A DNA stretch of 64,000 nucleotides from Tolumonas sp008015085. GTDB lineage: Bacteria; Pseudomonadota; Gammaproteobacteria; Enterobacterales; Aeromonadaceae. Under the pieces are notes generated by a model that was given only the letters and a program-made list of their open reading frames with translations, was not told where the DNA came from and searched no databases. The first letter of the stretch is position 1, and every line of letters starts with the position of its first letter. The position numbers and the translations under genes are program-made. Below are positions 53,366-63,857 of this stretch, in pieces. The stretch spans positions 372,001-436,000 of the forward strand of contig JAJUJX010000001.1 in assembly GCA_029265125.1 (NCBI GenBank), read 5' to 3'.

Positions 53366-53949
53366 TGAATACGTTTCGCTTAATCCATGTTCGTCAATGT
53401 CACTGGCTTTTCTGGCTGGTGGCTTTGGTTCTGACTGGCTGTAGTTCATCGTTTTATAGACCGTCTGGTAGTAAAAGCACTGAAGCATCTTCAGTATCAA
53501 CCGGCGGAACCAAACCGGCGAAACCAGTGGATTTACAGCCACTGGCTAAACGCTCCGCGGCCTCAATTATCAAGCGTAGTGCGACACAGGATATCGGCAA
53601 AAAGCCAACCTTATATGTGGATATGATCCGTAATAGCTCTGGCACACAGCAGGATATGGCAAAGCTCACAGGCGCATTGCACAAAGCATTGGCTCGTTCC
53701 GGGCGTTTTAAATTGATTCCACTGGAGAAAAATGCAGCCTATCAGCAGTCTTTGGATTATCAGCAAAGTGAAGAGGCAATGAATCCTTCTACTGCGGTGC
53801 AACTGGGCAAACAAACTGGAGCAGAGTTGATTCTTTATGGTTCTCTGGGCTGGGTGAAAAAAAGCAAAACTTATCAGCTGACGACTCATATGATGGATCT
53901 GAAGTCCGGTGAGCTGTTATTTACAGATAAACAGTCACTACGCAAATAG
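53365..53949 (+). CDS. lpoB: Penicillin-binding protein activator LpoB
   Basis: An outer-membrane lipoprotein that activates PBP1b. The lipobox is VLTGC near residue 26, a disordered Ser/Pro/Lys linker reaches to about 65, and the globular domain holds RSATQDIGKKPTLYVDMIRN and a C-terminal LYGSLGWVKKSK. 194 residues. It is coupled to hinT and followed three bases later by thiK. Confidence 0.92.
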   Translation: MNTFRLIHVRQCHWLFWLVALVLTGCSSSFYRPSGSKSTEASSVSTGGTKPAKPVDLQPLAKRSAASIIKRSATQDIGKKPTLYVDMIRNSSGTQQDMAKLTGALHKALARSGRFKLIPLEKNAAYQQSLDYQQSEEAMNPSTAVQLGKQTGAELILYGSLGWVKKSKTYQLTTHMMDLKSGELLFTDKQSLRK

Positions 53950-53952
53950 CCC

Positions 53953-54765
53953 GTGTTACCGCCAGAATTCGCTGCTGCTAAGCAAACCCTGTTGGGACAG
54001 GGATTAACCAACAGGGCTTATTGTCTTGAACTCGGCTATAACCGTTACTTTTATCGTGAGGGCATTACAGAGCCAGAGCAGCTCTATATTGACCGGCAAC
54101 AAGAGCGAAAGGTATTAGCAATCGCTGAAGCTGCTGGGCTTATTCCTGAAATCTGCTACCACTCCAGCGATGGGCAGGAATTGGTTATGGCCTGGTGTCA
54201 TGAACCGGCATGGTCGCCAGTCCGCTTTTCTTCTGAACAGGGCATACGGCAACTGGCCGAACTAACCGCCAGGATTCATGCGCTTCAGGTCTCATTGAAT
54301 GAATTGAATTTGGCGGATTATCTGCAACGCTTTATGGATGATTTGCCTGTACTGCCAACTGAAATCCGCACTCGGATTTCGTCACTCCAGGCGAGCCTGC
54401 ACCAGCAGCCTCCTTTTTCTTCTGTCCTGTGTCATAACGATATCAATCCAGCCAATTTAATCGGCGATAAACCGTATCTGATCGACTGGGAATATGCTGC
54501 GATGGGTGATCCTGCTTTTGAACTGGCAGGTATTTGCCGGGCTGGACTCTATAATGAACGGCAATTGTTGCAGTTAGTCGATACCTATCGGCAGGCAGGA
54601 GGTGAGTGTACGGTTGATCGAGTCAGGGCCATGTTGCCGGTGGCAGATATGATAGGTTTACTCTGGTGCGAAAAAATAATGCAAATGAAGTCAGATCAAC
54701 GTCATGATGTATTACATCAACGACTCTATTTATCCGTTATGGAAAGCCATAACGTTGAGTCGTGA
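53953..54765 (+). CDS. thiK: Thiamine kinase ThiK (choline-kinase fold)
   Basis: Phosphorylates thiamine salvaged from outside; 270 residues starting at GTG 53953. The kinase motifs are LCHNDINPANLI (catalytic Asp in HND) and LIDWEYAAMGDPAFELA. Three bases separate it from lpoB. It may complement the thiBPQ importer elsewhere in this window. Related aminoglycoside-phosphotransferase-like kinases are the alternative. Confidence 0.88.
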   Translation: MLPPEFAAAKQTLLGQGLTNRAYCLELGYNRYFYREGITEPEQLYIDRQQERKVLAIAEAAGLIPEICYHSSDGQELVMAWCHEPAWSPVRFSSEQGIRQLAELTARIHALQVSLNELNLADYLQRFMDDLPVLPTEIRTRISSLQASLHQQPPFSSVLCHNDINPANLIGDKPYLIDWEYAAMGDPAFELAGICRAGLYNERQLLQLVDTYRQAGGECTVDRVRAMLPVADMIGLLWCEKIMQMKSDQRHDVLHQRLYLSVMESHNVES

Positions 54766-54773
54766 AATAAAAA

Positions 54774-54792
54774 GCGCGTCATGAAGACGCGC
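54774..54792. terminator. Bidirectional terminator between thiK and the hibernation factor gene
   Basis: GCGCGTC and GACGCGC pair around ATGAA. On the minus strand TTTTTATTTC follows; on the plus strand there is no T-run. Confidence 0.85.
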
Positions 54793-54811
54793 AGAGGAAG
54801 GCGGATAGATA

Positions 54812-55141
54812 TCAGAACATGGCAGCCATAGAATGGCGATGCGATACTTTATTGCGGCGGGCATCCGGGCGATGAATATGTCTGATAACCTGGCGCTCCA
54901 GTTTTTGCTCTAAGGCATTGATTGCCGCGTAAAGATCTTGATGTTCTGCTTCGGCAAACAGTTTGCCGAATGGGATCTGAATTTTGGCTTCGATAACGTA
55001 GTGATCACCTTCCTTGCCGATATAAACGTGTGGAGAAATCATCGGTACCTGCATGCGTTCTAATTTCTCAAATTTAGAAGTCACATACTCACGGATGGAT
55101 GGGGTTACATCAATCATTTTGCTGGTAATTTCGAGCAGCAT
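54812..55141 (-). CDS. raiA: Ribosome-associated inhibitor / hibernation factor RaiA
   Basis: A 109-residue ribosome-binding protein of the short HPF/YfiA class. ITSKMIDVTPSIREYVTSKFEKLER and DLYAAINALEQKLERQVIRH are family marks. It stalls translation in the stationary phase by binding the 30S subunit. AGGAGG lies before the ATG. RaiA and Hpf are hard to tell apart from sequence; the C-terminal tail favours RaiA. Confidence 0.92.
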   Translation of the reverse strand: MLLEITSKMIDVTPSIREYVTSKFEKLERMQVPMISPHVYIGKEGDHYVIEAKIQIPFGKLFAEAEHQDLYAAINALEQKLERQVIRHIHRPDARRNKVSHRHSMAAMF

Positions 55142-55395
55142 AGTCGCATCCTCCTGATTTGTTTTCTACAACCCACGTATTCAGCATAGTGTTTTGAACG
55201 GGGATTTTTGCGACATAGATCAACTTACTGACGAGTGAAATGTCAGCCTTTGTTAAGCTGTGATCCCGAGTGGTATTGAGAGTTATTCCTGCTTGCCAGA
55301 GGCGGAAAAACTATGTCATAGTTGAGCGAATGAAATAACTGATGTATTGCATTAGTTCAGGATAAAACCATACAAGAGCAGGCTGTTTAGCGAAA

Positions 55396-58053
55396 ATGAT
55401 GTCGTCCTCGCAGGTTTCCAGTCTGCTGTCTGATATGCATCAGGATAGTTTGTCTGTTGTAACATTCGAATCTCATGTCCGGCATCTCTGCCAGATGATG
55501 CAATCGTTACTGGGTGCGGAACGGGTGACCTTCTGGTTATATCATCCCGCCAAAGACGAAGCTGTTTGCCTTCAGGATGTCCCTCAGTTTGAGCGACTTG
55601 GTCTTGCTGTTTCCCTCAATACTATTTCTGGCATAACTGAAGCGGTTAAAACCAACTCAGTAGTTGAGTTTCCCAATGCCCATACCGACCTGCGTTTTCA
55701 GCCGCTGGCCTTGACTGAGCCGGTTGATCTTATTGTAGCCAGTGTCAATTGTGAGAATGGTTTTCGAGGGGCTTTAGCATGTCGTAAAAAACCCAATGCG
55801 AAGTGGTCTGAAAATTATCTGACGTTAGTGGAACACTGCTCTGCACTTGCGGCGCATACATTGCAGATGCTGAAACCGGATCTCAGTCTCTGGCGACATT
55901 TGCTATGGCAATTACGTTTGCATAAGTTCATATCTCTTACCGGAACTCAGCATGGACGAGCATTCTTTTCGGAACTGACTGAACGGTTAGCAATGGAGCT
56001 GGGGGCTGATGCTGTCTGGATTGGAGAGCTCATCCAGATCGGCCAGGATGCTTCATTCGTGCATGTTCTTGCGGGACAAACTGGTGAGGTGAAGCTTGAC
56101 TATCAACGTTATCAGTTACAGGAAAGCAGCTGTTATCAACTCTATTTGAGTAATAACTGGATTATTGAGCCTTCTCCCAAGATACCGTTAACACTGAAAA
56201 AGGCATCAGCCTGCTTACTGGCTGTTCCATTACGAAACGCGTATCAGCAGATTGTTGGGCATTTGGCATTTTCTTTCAGTGAGCCATATCCTGAACTTGA
56301 AGAGCTTTCCAACGCTCTACAGCCATTAATTCCAGTCCTAGAATCTGAGCTTGTTCGTTATCAGTCGGATGCTCAGCTTCGTCTTTCCTCTGTCGCATTT
56401 GATACCAATAAAGGCTGTGTTATCACTGATCCGTCGTTGACTGTTATGCGGATCAATCAGGCATTCACGGATATTACCGGCTACGGGACGGAACAAGCTG
56501 TAGGCTCAGTTTTAGGTCGTGATATCTGGCAGCTCTCAGATACTCAAAACGCATCATTGCAGGCTGGGGATATTTGGCAGGGCGAGGTTAAACGGATTCG
56601 TAAAAATGGCGATGTTTATCCACAATGGGAAACATGGACGCCGGTTCATGATGAGTTTAACCGGTTAGGTCATTATGTTGTTAATATCGATGATATTACT
56701 GAGCGGGTTCACAGTAGCCAGCGGATACAAGCACTGGCTTATTTTGATGAACTGACCGGTTTGGCAAATCGTCGCCGGTTACTGGAACAGGTTGGTGTGT
56801 TGTTTGCCCAGGCTAAGGCGCAGGACAAGATTGGTGCACTGCTGTTTATCGATCTTGATCATTTTAAGGATATCAATGATTCGCTAGGACATGTTGCCGG
56901 AGACTGGGTACTGCAGCAGGTCGCTGAACGGTTAAAACCATTTTTCCAGAAAGAAGATGAGCTTGCCCGGTTGGGTGGCGATGAGTTTGTTGCGTTGTTG
57001 CCGGGGTTATCCTGTAATCCACCTCAGGCAGAAATGCATGCACTTTCGCTGGCAGAACAGCTAATTGATGCTGTTTCTGCCCCTTATTATTACGGCGATC
57101 AGGTTTTGCATTTGGGTGCGAGTGTTGGCGTTACGTTGTATCCGACACGGGAACAAACGCCCGATGATCTGTTGAAGCAAGCCGATACGGCGATGTATCA
57201 GGCAAAAGCAGACGGACGTAGTACAGTCAGAGCTTTCGATGCAGCGATGCAGAAAAAAGTGGATAAACGTCTGCGTATTCATAATCAGTTGCGTGATGCT
57301 CTGCGTAATCATGAGTTGATGCTCTATTATCAGCCGCAACATATGGTAGCAACCGGCGAGCTGATTGGTGCTGAAGCCTTGATCCGCTGGCAACCGGCTA
57401 ACGGCAGTGTCATATCGCCTGCTGAGTTTATTCCTATTGCCGAAGAAACAGATCTCATTATTGATATCGGACAGTGGGTGATGGAAGAAGCCTGCCGGCA
57501 ATATATGTATTGGTATGACGCAGATGTCCGTTTACCTCAGCTATCGGTCAACGTCAGTGCTAAGCAGTTTCATGATTCCGGATTTGTTGAGTCAGTCTAT
57601 GAAATGCTTGAGAAAACCGGTATGCAGCCGGAAGCGTTGAATCTGGAAATTACGGAATCGGTTGTGCTGGAAGGGCTGGATGATACGATCCAGAAAATAA
57701 CGGAACTCAAATCAATTGGTATCAGCTTCTCGATTGATGATTTTGGAACGGGATATTCATCACTGGGCTACCTGACTCGCTTACCGGTGAATGAACTGAA
57801 AATTGATCGTACCTTTATCAAGGGCATTCCGGCGGATGTTAATAATATGGCCATCGTTGAAGCAGTTCTGGCGATGGCGTCTCATCTCGGATTTAATATT
57901 ACGGCGGAAGGGGTAGAAACCCGTCAGCAGCTACAGTTTCTGAAACAGCAGTCATGCCATTTTTATCAGGGTTATCTGGCCAGTAAGCCGCTCCCGGCAG
58001 ATGTAATGGCTGAATATGCCTCGCAATTTCTTCACAAAAATAAGTCTGCCTGA
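55396..58053 (+). CDS. GAF-PAS-GGDEF-EAL protein
   Basis: An 885-residue cytoplasmic protein with two GAF-like domains (about 15-155 and 180-310), a PAS domain (about 330-445), GGDEF (motif at 527-531, intact) and EAL (EAL at 660-662, in GAEALIRW, with DDFGTGYSS further on). The I-site position reads QKED, so product inhibition is probably lost. Both catalytic domains look intact, so it may make or break c-di-GMP, the signal that Alg44 and the PilZ proteins read. Start ATG 55396 is chosen; ATG 55399 is adjacent. Confidence 0.92.
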   Translation: MMSSSQVSSLLSDMHQDSLSVVTFESHVRHLCQMMQSLLGAERVTFWLYHPAKDEAVCLQDVPQFERLGLAVSLNTISGITEAVKTNSVVEFPNAHTDLRFQPLALTEPVDLIVASVNCENGFRGALACRKKPNAKWSENYLTLVEHCSALAAHTLQMLKPDLSLWRHLLWQLRLHKFISLTGTQHGRAFFSELTERLAMELGADAVWIGELIQIGQDASFVHVLAGQTGEVKLDYQRYQLQESSCYQLYLSNNWIIEPSPKIPLTLKKASACLLAVPLRNAYQQIVGHLAFSFSEPYPELEELSNALQPLIPVLESELVRYQSDAQLRLSSVAFDTNKGCVITDPSLTVMRINQAFTDITGYGTEQAVGSVLGRDIWQLSDTQNASLQAGDIWQGEVKRIRKNGDVYPQWETWTPVHDEFNRLGHYVVNIDDITERVHSSQRIQALAYFDELTGLANRRRLLEQVGVLFAQAKAQDKIGALLFIDLDHFKDINDSLGHVAGDWVLQQVAERLKPFFQKEDELARLGGDEFVALLPGLSCNPPQAEMHALSLAEQLIDAVSAPYYYGDQVLHLGASVGVTLYPTREQTPDDLLKQADTAMYQAKADGRSTVRAFDAAMQKKVDKRLRIHNQLRDALRNHELMLYYQPQHMVATGELIGAEALIRWQPANGSVISPAEFIPIAEETDLIIDIGQWVMEEACRQYMYWYDADVRLPQLSVNVSAKQFHDSGFVESVYEMLEKTGMQPEALNLEITESVVLEGLDDTIQKITELKSIGISFSIDDFGTGYSSLGYLTRLPVNELKIDRTFIKGIPADVNNMAIVEAVLAMASHLGFNITAEGVETRQQLQFLKQQSCHFYQGYLASKPLPADVMAEYASQFLHKNKSA

Positions 58054-58157
58054 AAATGCTAAATTTTCTGTCAGCACTCCACTGCTAAGTTTATAATCCT
58101 GTTATTGCAGCCGGAGTTGAGCTGCTGAATTGTTGTACCGGGATGGATAATATTTTA

Positions 58158-60074
58158 ATGAAAACGCGAATAGTTGTGCTGTTACTTAGTGGGTTGATGG
58201 CATTCAGTTCAATAGCTTCATCGTCTTTACCTGCGCAGCGTACGCAATTTTTGGCGGTCACCGGGCAATTAAAAAGCGGTAATTTCAGCATGCTTGAAAC
58301 AGCGAAGAGTGAGCTGGACGATTACCCGCTTTTACCTTATTTAGATTATTACGCCCTCTCGTTTAAGCCGGATATCAACCAGCTGAATCAGGTGCAGCGT
58401 TTTGTTGCGCAATATCCGCAAAGTTATCTGGCCAGCCGACTGACTGAAAAATATGCCTATCTCCTGATGCAGAACAATATGTGGCAGGAGTATCTGCAAC
58501 TGCAACCTGATGAACCTCAATCAATGACACTGCGCTGTGCCTGGCATATGGCGCAATACCAGACAGGGCAAACCGATAAAGCCGTCAGCTTCGCCCGGAA
58601 AATCTGGTTTTATGGTCATTCCCGTCCGGCAACCTGCGATAGTTTATTTGATCTGTGGAAACAGGCGGGTGGTCTGACAGAGGATGATATCTGGAAACGC
58701 ATGGTGCTGGCCTTTAAAGCGGATGAACCCCGGCTGATGAACCATCTGCTGCAACAGATGACTAGCAGCAATGGTATTTATTATGCGAGCAAACTGATCT
58801 CTGTGTATTCACAGCCGGAAAATGTTGAAACCTTACTGCCGGTCACCAGCAATGCAACGACGCGTGAAATTGCTAGTTTGGCGCTGCAGCGTTGGGCAGA
58901 TAAAAGCACTGAGGCTGTGCTTGCGCGTTATCTTGCGGTGAAAGCACGTTATCAGCTAAGTGAGGCGGATCTGGTAGCCGTGAAAACCCAGATAGCCAGA
59001 GACATGATGCAGGAGCGTATTAAAACCTCGCGAGCCTGGCTGGATAATACCTTGTTGCAATTACGGGATAATTCACTGCTGGAAATGCGTATTCGTTTGG
59101 CGCTTTCAGAGGTGGACTGGCGCGGCGTGAAAAAGTGGATCAATCTGATGCCAAGAGCAGGACGTGATGATATCCACTGGTCTTACTGGCTTGCCCGTGC
59201 TGAACAGCAGTTAGGTAATAAAGCGCATGCTAAGGCACTGTTTCAGCAGGCCAGTTATGATCGCAGTTATTATGGTTTTATGGCTGCTGTACAGTCAGGA
59301 ATGCCAATCCGTATCACTGAGGAAGTGTTGCAACCGGAATATGACTGGCGATCAGCGGTTCGTTTATGGCCTGCCTTACTGCGGATCGAAGAACTGATTG
59401 CACTGGATGAAACTGGGATGGCTCGCAGTGAATGGCTGTTTTTGCTCGATCACTCTAACTACGAAAACAAGCTACAGTTAGGTCTGGTTGCGCAGCAACG
59501 GGGTTGGGCTCACCTGGGGATCCAGGCCAGTATCCGCGCCAAAGCGAAAAATGCACTGGCACTACGCTTTCCGACACCACGAAAAGCGGTATTCAGCCGT
59601 TATGCCAGAGAGCGTGATGTCGATGCCAGCCTGTTGTATGCACTGGCGCGTCAGGAAAGTGCGATGTATGAACGGGCTCAATCTCCGGTGGGCGCGTCCG
59701 GATTGATGCAGTTAATGCCGGCTACTGCTGCACATACAGCACAGAAACTAGGTGAAACACCTCCATCTCCCAATGCGTTGACCAATGCGGAAATCAATGT
59801 GCGCTTAGGGAGTGCTTATATCAAAGGTTTGCTTGATCAATATGATGGCAACCGGGTTCTGGCCGCTGCAGCTTATAATGCTGGTCCGGGACGGGTTCGC
59901 AAGTGGCGTCAGCAAAGTGCCGGGCAACCAGTCGATTTGTGGGTAGAAAATATTCCGTATAAAGAAACCCGCAATTATGTACAGAACGTATTGGTATTCA
60001 ACGCGATCTATCAGGAGCGGCTGAACAGTCCGGTCAGTTTCCTGACTGACAGCGAGCGCCGATTACGTTATTAA
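58158..60074 (+). CDS. slt: Soluble lytic murein transglycosylase Slt
   Basis: A periplasmic lytic transglycosylase of 638 residues (645 in E. coli) from ATG 58158; ATG 58143 adds five. The signal peptide ends near SSIASSS. A long helical superhelix is followed by the C-terminal catalytic domain: ALARQESAMYERAQSPVGASGLMQLMP with the catalytic Glu, and VLAAAAYNAGPGRVRKW. Confidence 0.95.
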   Translation: MKTRIVVLLLSGLMAFSSIASSSLPAQRTQFLAVTGQLKSGNFSMLETAKSELDDYPLLPYLDYYALSFKPDINQLNQVQRFVAQYPQSYLASRLTEKYAYLLMQNNMWQEYLQLQPDEPQSMTLRCAWHMAQYQTGQTDKAVSFARKIWFYGHSRPATCDSLFDLWKQAGGLTEDDIWKRMVLAFKADEPRLMNHLLQQMTSSNGIYYASKLISVYSQPENVETLLPVTSNATTREIASLALQRWADKSTEAVLARYLAVKARYQLSEADLVAVKTQIARDMMQERIKTSRAWLDNTLLQLRDNSLLEMRIRLALSEVDWRGVKKWINLMPRAGRDDIHWSYWLARAEQQLGNKAHAKALFQQASYDRSYYGFMAAVQSGMPIRITEEVLQPEYDWRSAVRLWPALLRIEELIALDETGMARSEWLFLLDHSNYENKLQLGLVAQQRGWAHLGIQASIRAKAKNALALRFPTPRKAVFSRYARERDVDASLLYALARQESAMYERAQSPVGASGLMQLMPATAAHTAQKLGETPPSPNALTNAEINVRLGSAYIKGLLDQYDGNRVLAAAAYNAGPGRVRKWRQQSAGQPVDLWVENIPYKETRNYVQNVLVFNAIYQERLNSPVSFLTDSERRLRY

Positions 60075-60105
60075 TAGATATAAACCAGCCAGCAACAGGT
60101 GAATT

Positions 60106-60951
60106 GTGAAAATCTCTATCGTTTTTATCGCTCTGTTCACCATGTTGTTGACTGGTTGTCTGGAAATACCGTCACAGGAAACCTTGCAGGCTAATGACGG
60201 TGTCCGGCTGATAGATCGTTGTCCGCCCGTGATCCCAGTATCAAATCAACCCCAGAAAGGCTTGCCGGCAACATTTTCCCTGACAGTCTGGAATTTGCAC
60301 AAATTTCAGCGGGCTGGCTGGCAAAAAGCACTATCTAATCAGACGAAAAGAAGTCAGCTGCTGTTATTGCAGGAATCGATGGCTCGTCCGGCTTTTTTTC
60401 AGCTACTCCGGCAAGCCAACCTGCAATGGCAGCAGATACAGGCTTTCAAGCTGGAAGACGAGGCCACGGGAGTGCTGAATGCCTCTGCTGTCGCAGCCAT
60501 ATATAACTGCTCACAGCGTGAGCTGGAACCGGTCAGCCGAATTCCTAAATCGGCATTACTTTCTCTTTATCCGTTGACTGGCAGTGCTTCACCACTGATG
60601 GTGATCAACGTGCATGGCATTAACTTTGAGTTAGGAATGGCCGCTTATCAGCGCCAGATGAATAAACTGTTCCGATTGGCTGAACATTACCCCGGGCCGG
60701 TTGTGCTCAGTGGTGATTTTGCGTCCTGGGGGAAGCGGCGTCAGGCTTATCTGCAAAATCTGGCACAGCAGGCTAAATTTGCTGAAGTATTGCCGCAGCC
60801 GGATCAGCGAAGTCGGTTTGTCTCTACACCAGTTGATCATCTTTTTTATCGTGGATTGCAGCTGCTGCGTACTGATGTGCAGGATACCAATGCTTCTGAT
60901 CATAATCCGCTATGGGCTGAATTTTCAGTTTTGCAAACCCCTATAAAGTAA
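60106..60951 (+). CDS. Exported endonuclease/exonuclease/phosphatase-family lipoprotein
   Basis: A 281-residue protein starting at GTG 60106 with lipobox MLLTGC near residue 18. The EEP fold shows as LLLQES (metal Glu), NVHGINF, LSGDFASW, PVDHLFYRG and SDHNPLWAEF. Cytoplasmic relatives (YafD-like) exist, but the lipobox puts this one in the envelope. Substrate unknown. Confidence 0.82.
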   Translation: MKISIVFIALFTMLLTGCLEIPSQETLQANDGVRLIDRCPPVIPVSNQPQKGLPATFSLTVWNLHKFQRAGWQKALSNQTKRSQLLLLQESMARPAFFQLLRQANLQWQQIQAFKLEDEATGVLNASAVAAIYNCSQRELEPVSRIPKSALLSLYPLTGSASPLMVINVHGINFELGMAAYQRQMNKLFRLAEHYPGPVVLSGDFASWGKRRQAYLQNLAQQAKFAEVLPQPDQRSRFVSTPVDHLFYRGLQLLRTDVQDTNASDHNPLWAEFSVLQTPIK

Positions 60952-61059
60952 CCATTACCTGAAACCCGTATATTTTAAGTGGTTAAAAAATAACCATCGT
61001 CAAAGTGTGTGACACGGGCTATAATCCGCCGCCATTTTTATCAGTGATGTAGACAGAAC

Positions 61060-63357
61060 ATGATCCAACCAGAAACCTTACTGTTTGATTATCCGAAATA
61101 TTGGGCTGAATGTTTTGGGCCTGCGCCTTTCCTGCCCATGTCCCGTGAAGAGATGGATCAATTAGGCTGGGATAGCTGTGACATCATCATTGTTTGCGGT
61201 GATGCCTATGTGGATCATCCCAGTTTTGGTATGGCGATTGTCGGTCGCTTTCTGGAAGCACAAGGTTTCCGGGTCGGATTGATATGTCAGCCTGACTGGA
61301 ACAGCAAAACCGATTTTATGAAGCTGGGCAAACCGAACCTGTTTTTTGGTGTCAGTGCCGGCAATATGGACTCGATGATCAACCGCTACACCGCTGATAA
61401 GAAACTACGTCACGATGATGCGTATACGCCGAATAATGAAGGCGGTAAACGCCCGGATCGAGCTACGTTGGTCTATTCCCAACGCTGTAAAGAAGCCTAT
61501 AAAGATGTGCCGGTCGTATTGGGTGGTATTGAAGCATCACTACGCCGTATTGGCCACTATGACTACTGGTCGGAAACCATTCGCCGTTCGGTATTGGTGG
61601 ATGCCAAAGCCGATATTCTGGTGTTCGGTAACGGCGAGCGGCCACTGACCGAAATTGCGCACCGTTTTGCGCGTGGTGAAACCATTGCAGAAATGCAGGA
61701 TATCCGCGGTACGGCGGTGATGCGTAAAGGGCCATTACCAGGCTGGAAAGGGGTGGATTCCTCCCGCATTGATCAGATTGGTCATATCGATCCGATCCCG
61801 AATCCCTACATGGAAGGGGCTCCCTGCGCGCCAGATGCCACGGACGAGCCTGAAAAGCCGAAGGCGGTCGTGGTGCAACCACCAAAACCGAAGCCATGGG
61901 AAAAGACCTATGTGCTGCTGCCTTCCTATGAAAAGGTGAAAGCAGATCGAGTATTGTATGCACATACTTCCCGTATTCTGCATCATGAGACCAATCCGGG
62001 TTGTGCGCGTGCGTTGCTGCAGCAGCATGGTGATAAAACGGTGTGGGTGAACCCGCCTGCGTTACCACTGACCACTGAAGAGATGGATTGGGTCTTTGCT
62101 TTGCCATTCCAGCGGGTGCCGCATCCTGCATACAAAGGAGCGAAAATCCCTGCCTATGACATGATCAAGACATCGGTCAATATCATGCGAGGCTGCTTTG
62201 GTGGCTGTTCATTCTGCTCTATCACTGAACATGAAGGCCGTCAGATCCAGAGCCGTTCACATGAATCGATCCTGACTGAAATTGAAGAAATCCGCGATAA
62301 AGTGCCGGGATTTACCGGCGTGATTTCTGATCTGGGTGGGCCGACCGCTAACATGTACAAATTGCGTTGTAAGAGTCCGCGAGCAGAAGAGACCTGCCGC
62401 CGGGCATCTTGCGTGTTCCCGAGTATTTGCCCGCACATGGACACCGACCATACACCGACGATTGAACTGTATCGCAAGGCGCGCGATCTGAAAGGTATAA
62501 AGAAAATCCTGATAGCCTCTGGCGTACGTTACGATCTGGCGGTGCAGGATCCGCGTTATGTCCGCGAATTGGTGAAACACCATGTCGGTGGTTATCTGAA
62601 AATCGCGCCGGAACATACTGAGGAAGGCCCGTTATCGAAGATGATGAAGCCAGGTATGGGAACGTATTACAAATTTAAAGAACTGTTTGATAAGTATTCG
62701 AAAGAAGCCGGTAAAGAGCAGTTCCTGATCCCTTATTTTATTTCTGCTCATCCGGGAACAACGGATGAGGACATGGTGAATCTGGCATTGTGGCTGAAGC
62801 AAAACGGCTTCCGCCTCGATCAGGTGCAGAATTTCTATCCGTCGCCGCTGGCGAACGCGACGACCATGTATTACACCGAACTTGATCCGCTGCATAAGGT
62901 GGATTACAAGTCAGAGAAGATGTTTGTGGCGAAAGGCGAAATCCGCCGCCGCTTCCACAAAGCAGTACTGCGTTATCATGATCCGGCCAACTGGCCCAAA
63001 CTGCGCGAAGAGTTTCTGGCGCGGGGCTGGGGGCATCTGATTGGTAAAGGGCCGGGCTGTCTTGTCCCTGAAGAGAGCAAAACGCCAAGTCGTCAGCGTC
63101 GGCTGGAGTCTTTGCAAAAATCAGGGCAAATCGCTTTAACCCGTCATCTGCCGATGGATCAGCAGAAACGATCTTCCGCAGAAGGTGGCAAGTCTAAACC
63201 AACGACGCATGCCCGTCCTGGTTCGAATAAAAAACCGGTACTGGCCAAACCGGTGAATGGTAAGCCAGCTACTAAAGCCGCACCGGCGGGTAAAAAATCC
63301 GGCGGCGGAAGTGCATCAGGCAAACGGCAACAAGCCGGGGGTTCACGCGCCCGTTAA
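61060..63357 (+). CDS. ygiQ: YgiQ family radical SAM protein
   Basis: A 765-residue radical SAM enzyme. The iron-sulphur motif CxxxCxxC is in RGCFGGCSFCS (C379, C383, C386), after an N-terminal B12-like domain. PTIELYRKARDLKGIKK, ISAHPGTTDEDM and KKVLY-like C-terminal blocks mark the YgiQ group. The last 70 residues are Lys/Gly/Pro-rich and disordered. Function unknown. Confidence 0.95.
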   Translation: MIQPETLLFDYPKYWAECFGPAPFLPMSREEMDQLGWDSCDIIIVCGDAYVDHPSFGMAIVGRFLEAQGFRVGLICQPDWNSKTDFMKLGKPNLFFGVSAGNMDSMINRYTADKKLRHDDAYTPNNEGGKRPDRATLVYSQRCKEAYKDVPVVLGGIEASLRRIGHYDYWSETIRRSVLVDAKADILVFGNGERPLTEIAHRFARGETIAEMQDIRGTAVMRKGPLPGWKGVDSSRIDQIGHIDPIPNPYMEGAPCAPDATDEPEKPKAVVVQPPKPKPWEKTYVLLPSYEKVKADRVLYAHTSRILHHETNPGCARALLQQHGDKTVWVNPPALPLTTEEMDWVFALPFQRVPHPAYKGAKIPAYDMIKTSVNIMRGCFGGCSFCSITEHEGRQIQSRSHESILTEIEEIRDKVPGFTGVISDLGGPTANMYKLRCKSPRAEETCRRASCVFPSICPHMDTDHTPTIELYRKARDLKGIKKILIASGVRYDLAVQDPRYVRELVKHHVGGYLKIAPEHTEEGPLSKMMKPGMGTYYKFKELFDKYSKEAGKEQFLIPYFISAHPGTTDEDMVNLALWLKQNGFRLDQVQNFYPSPLANATTMYYTELDPLHKVDYKSEKMFVAKGEIRRRFHKAVLRYHDPANWPKLREEFLARGWGHLIGKGPGCLVPEESKTPSRQRRLESLQKSGQIALTRHLPMDQQKRSSAEGGKSKPTTHARPGSNKKPVLAKPVNGKPATKAAPAGKKSGGGSASGKRQQAGGSRAR

Positions 63358-63398
63358 GGGACGCTATGCTGGCAGGCAGGATCACTTTTCAGGACATA

Positions 63399-63857
63399 AT
63401 GATGCGTAAATGGATGTGCCGCCTGTTACTCACGTCTTGTTGTATATTTTCTTTTGCGGCAGTGGCGGTAGAAGATATAGCATTAACACTGGCGGATCTG
63501 ATGGGTGGCAAGCAGCAATATAACCTGCTGAATCATCAGGTGCTGAATAAGATGATCCGTCAGCAGCCGGAGCTGGCCCGTTATCAGTCAGTCGTCATGG
63601 CCTGGTCAGATGAATGTCTCACCTGGGAGCGGATGCGGGTTGAGCTGGCCCGGACTTATCGCAGTCATTTCAGTGAGCGGGAAATGCATGACATGCTTTT
63701 GTTTTTCCGCACAGCCAGTGGTCAGAAGTATCTGCGGTATGCCCCCTTACTGAAAGATGAAACTGTGCTAATTGGTCAACGGATGGCGCATGAATATCAG
63801 CCTCGGCTGCTGGAGATGCTGCAGCAGGCAAAACAGAAATCACAATCCAGCCACTGA
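63399..63857 (+). CDS. Exported DUF2059 protein
   Basis: About 152 residues from ATG 63399 (a second ATG lies at 63402). A signal peptide (LLLTSCCIFSFAAVAVE) is followed by a DUF2059 domain: YRSHFSEREMHDMLLFFRTASGQKYLRYAP. No known function. ATG 63366 would add 11 residues. It overlaps a convergent partial gene by 18 bases. Confidence 0.82.
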   Translation: MMRKWMCRLLLTSCCIFSFAAVAVEDIALTLADLMGGKQQYNLLNHQVLNKMIRQQPELARYQSVVMAWSDECLTWERMRVELARTYRSHFSEREMHDMLLFFRTASGQKYLRYAPLLKDETVLIGQRMAHEYQPRLLEMLQQAKQKSQSSH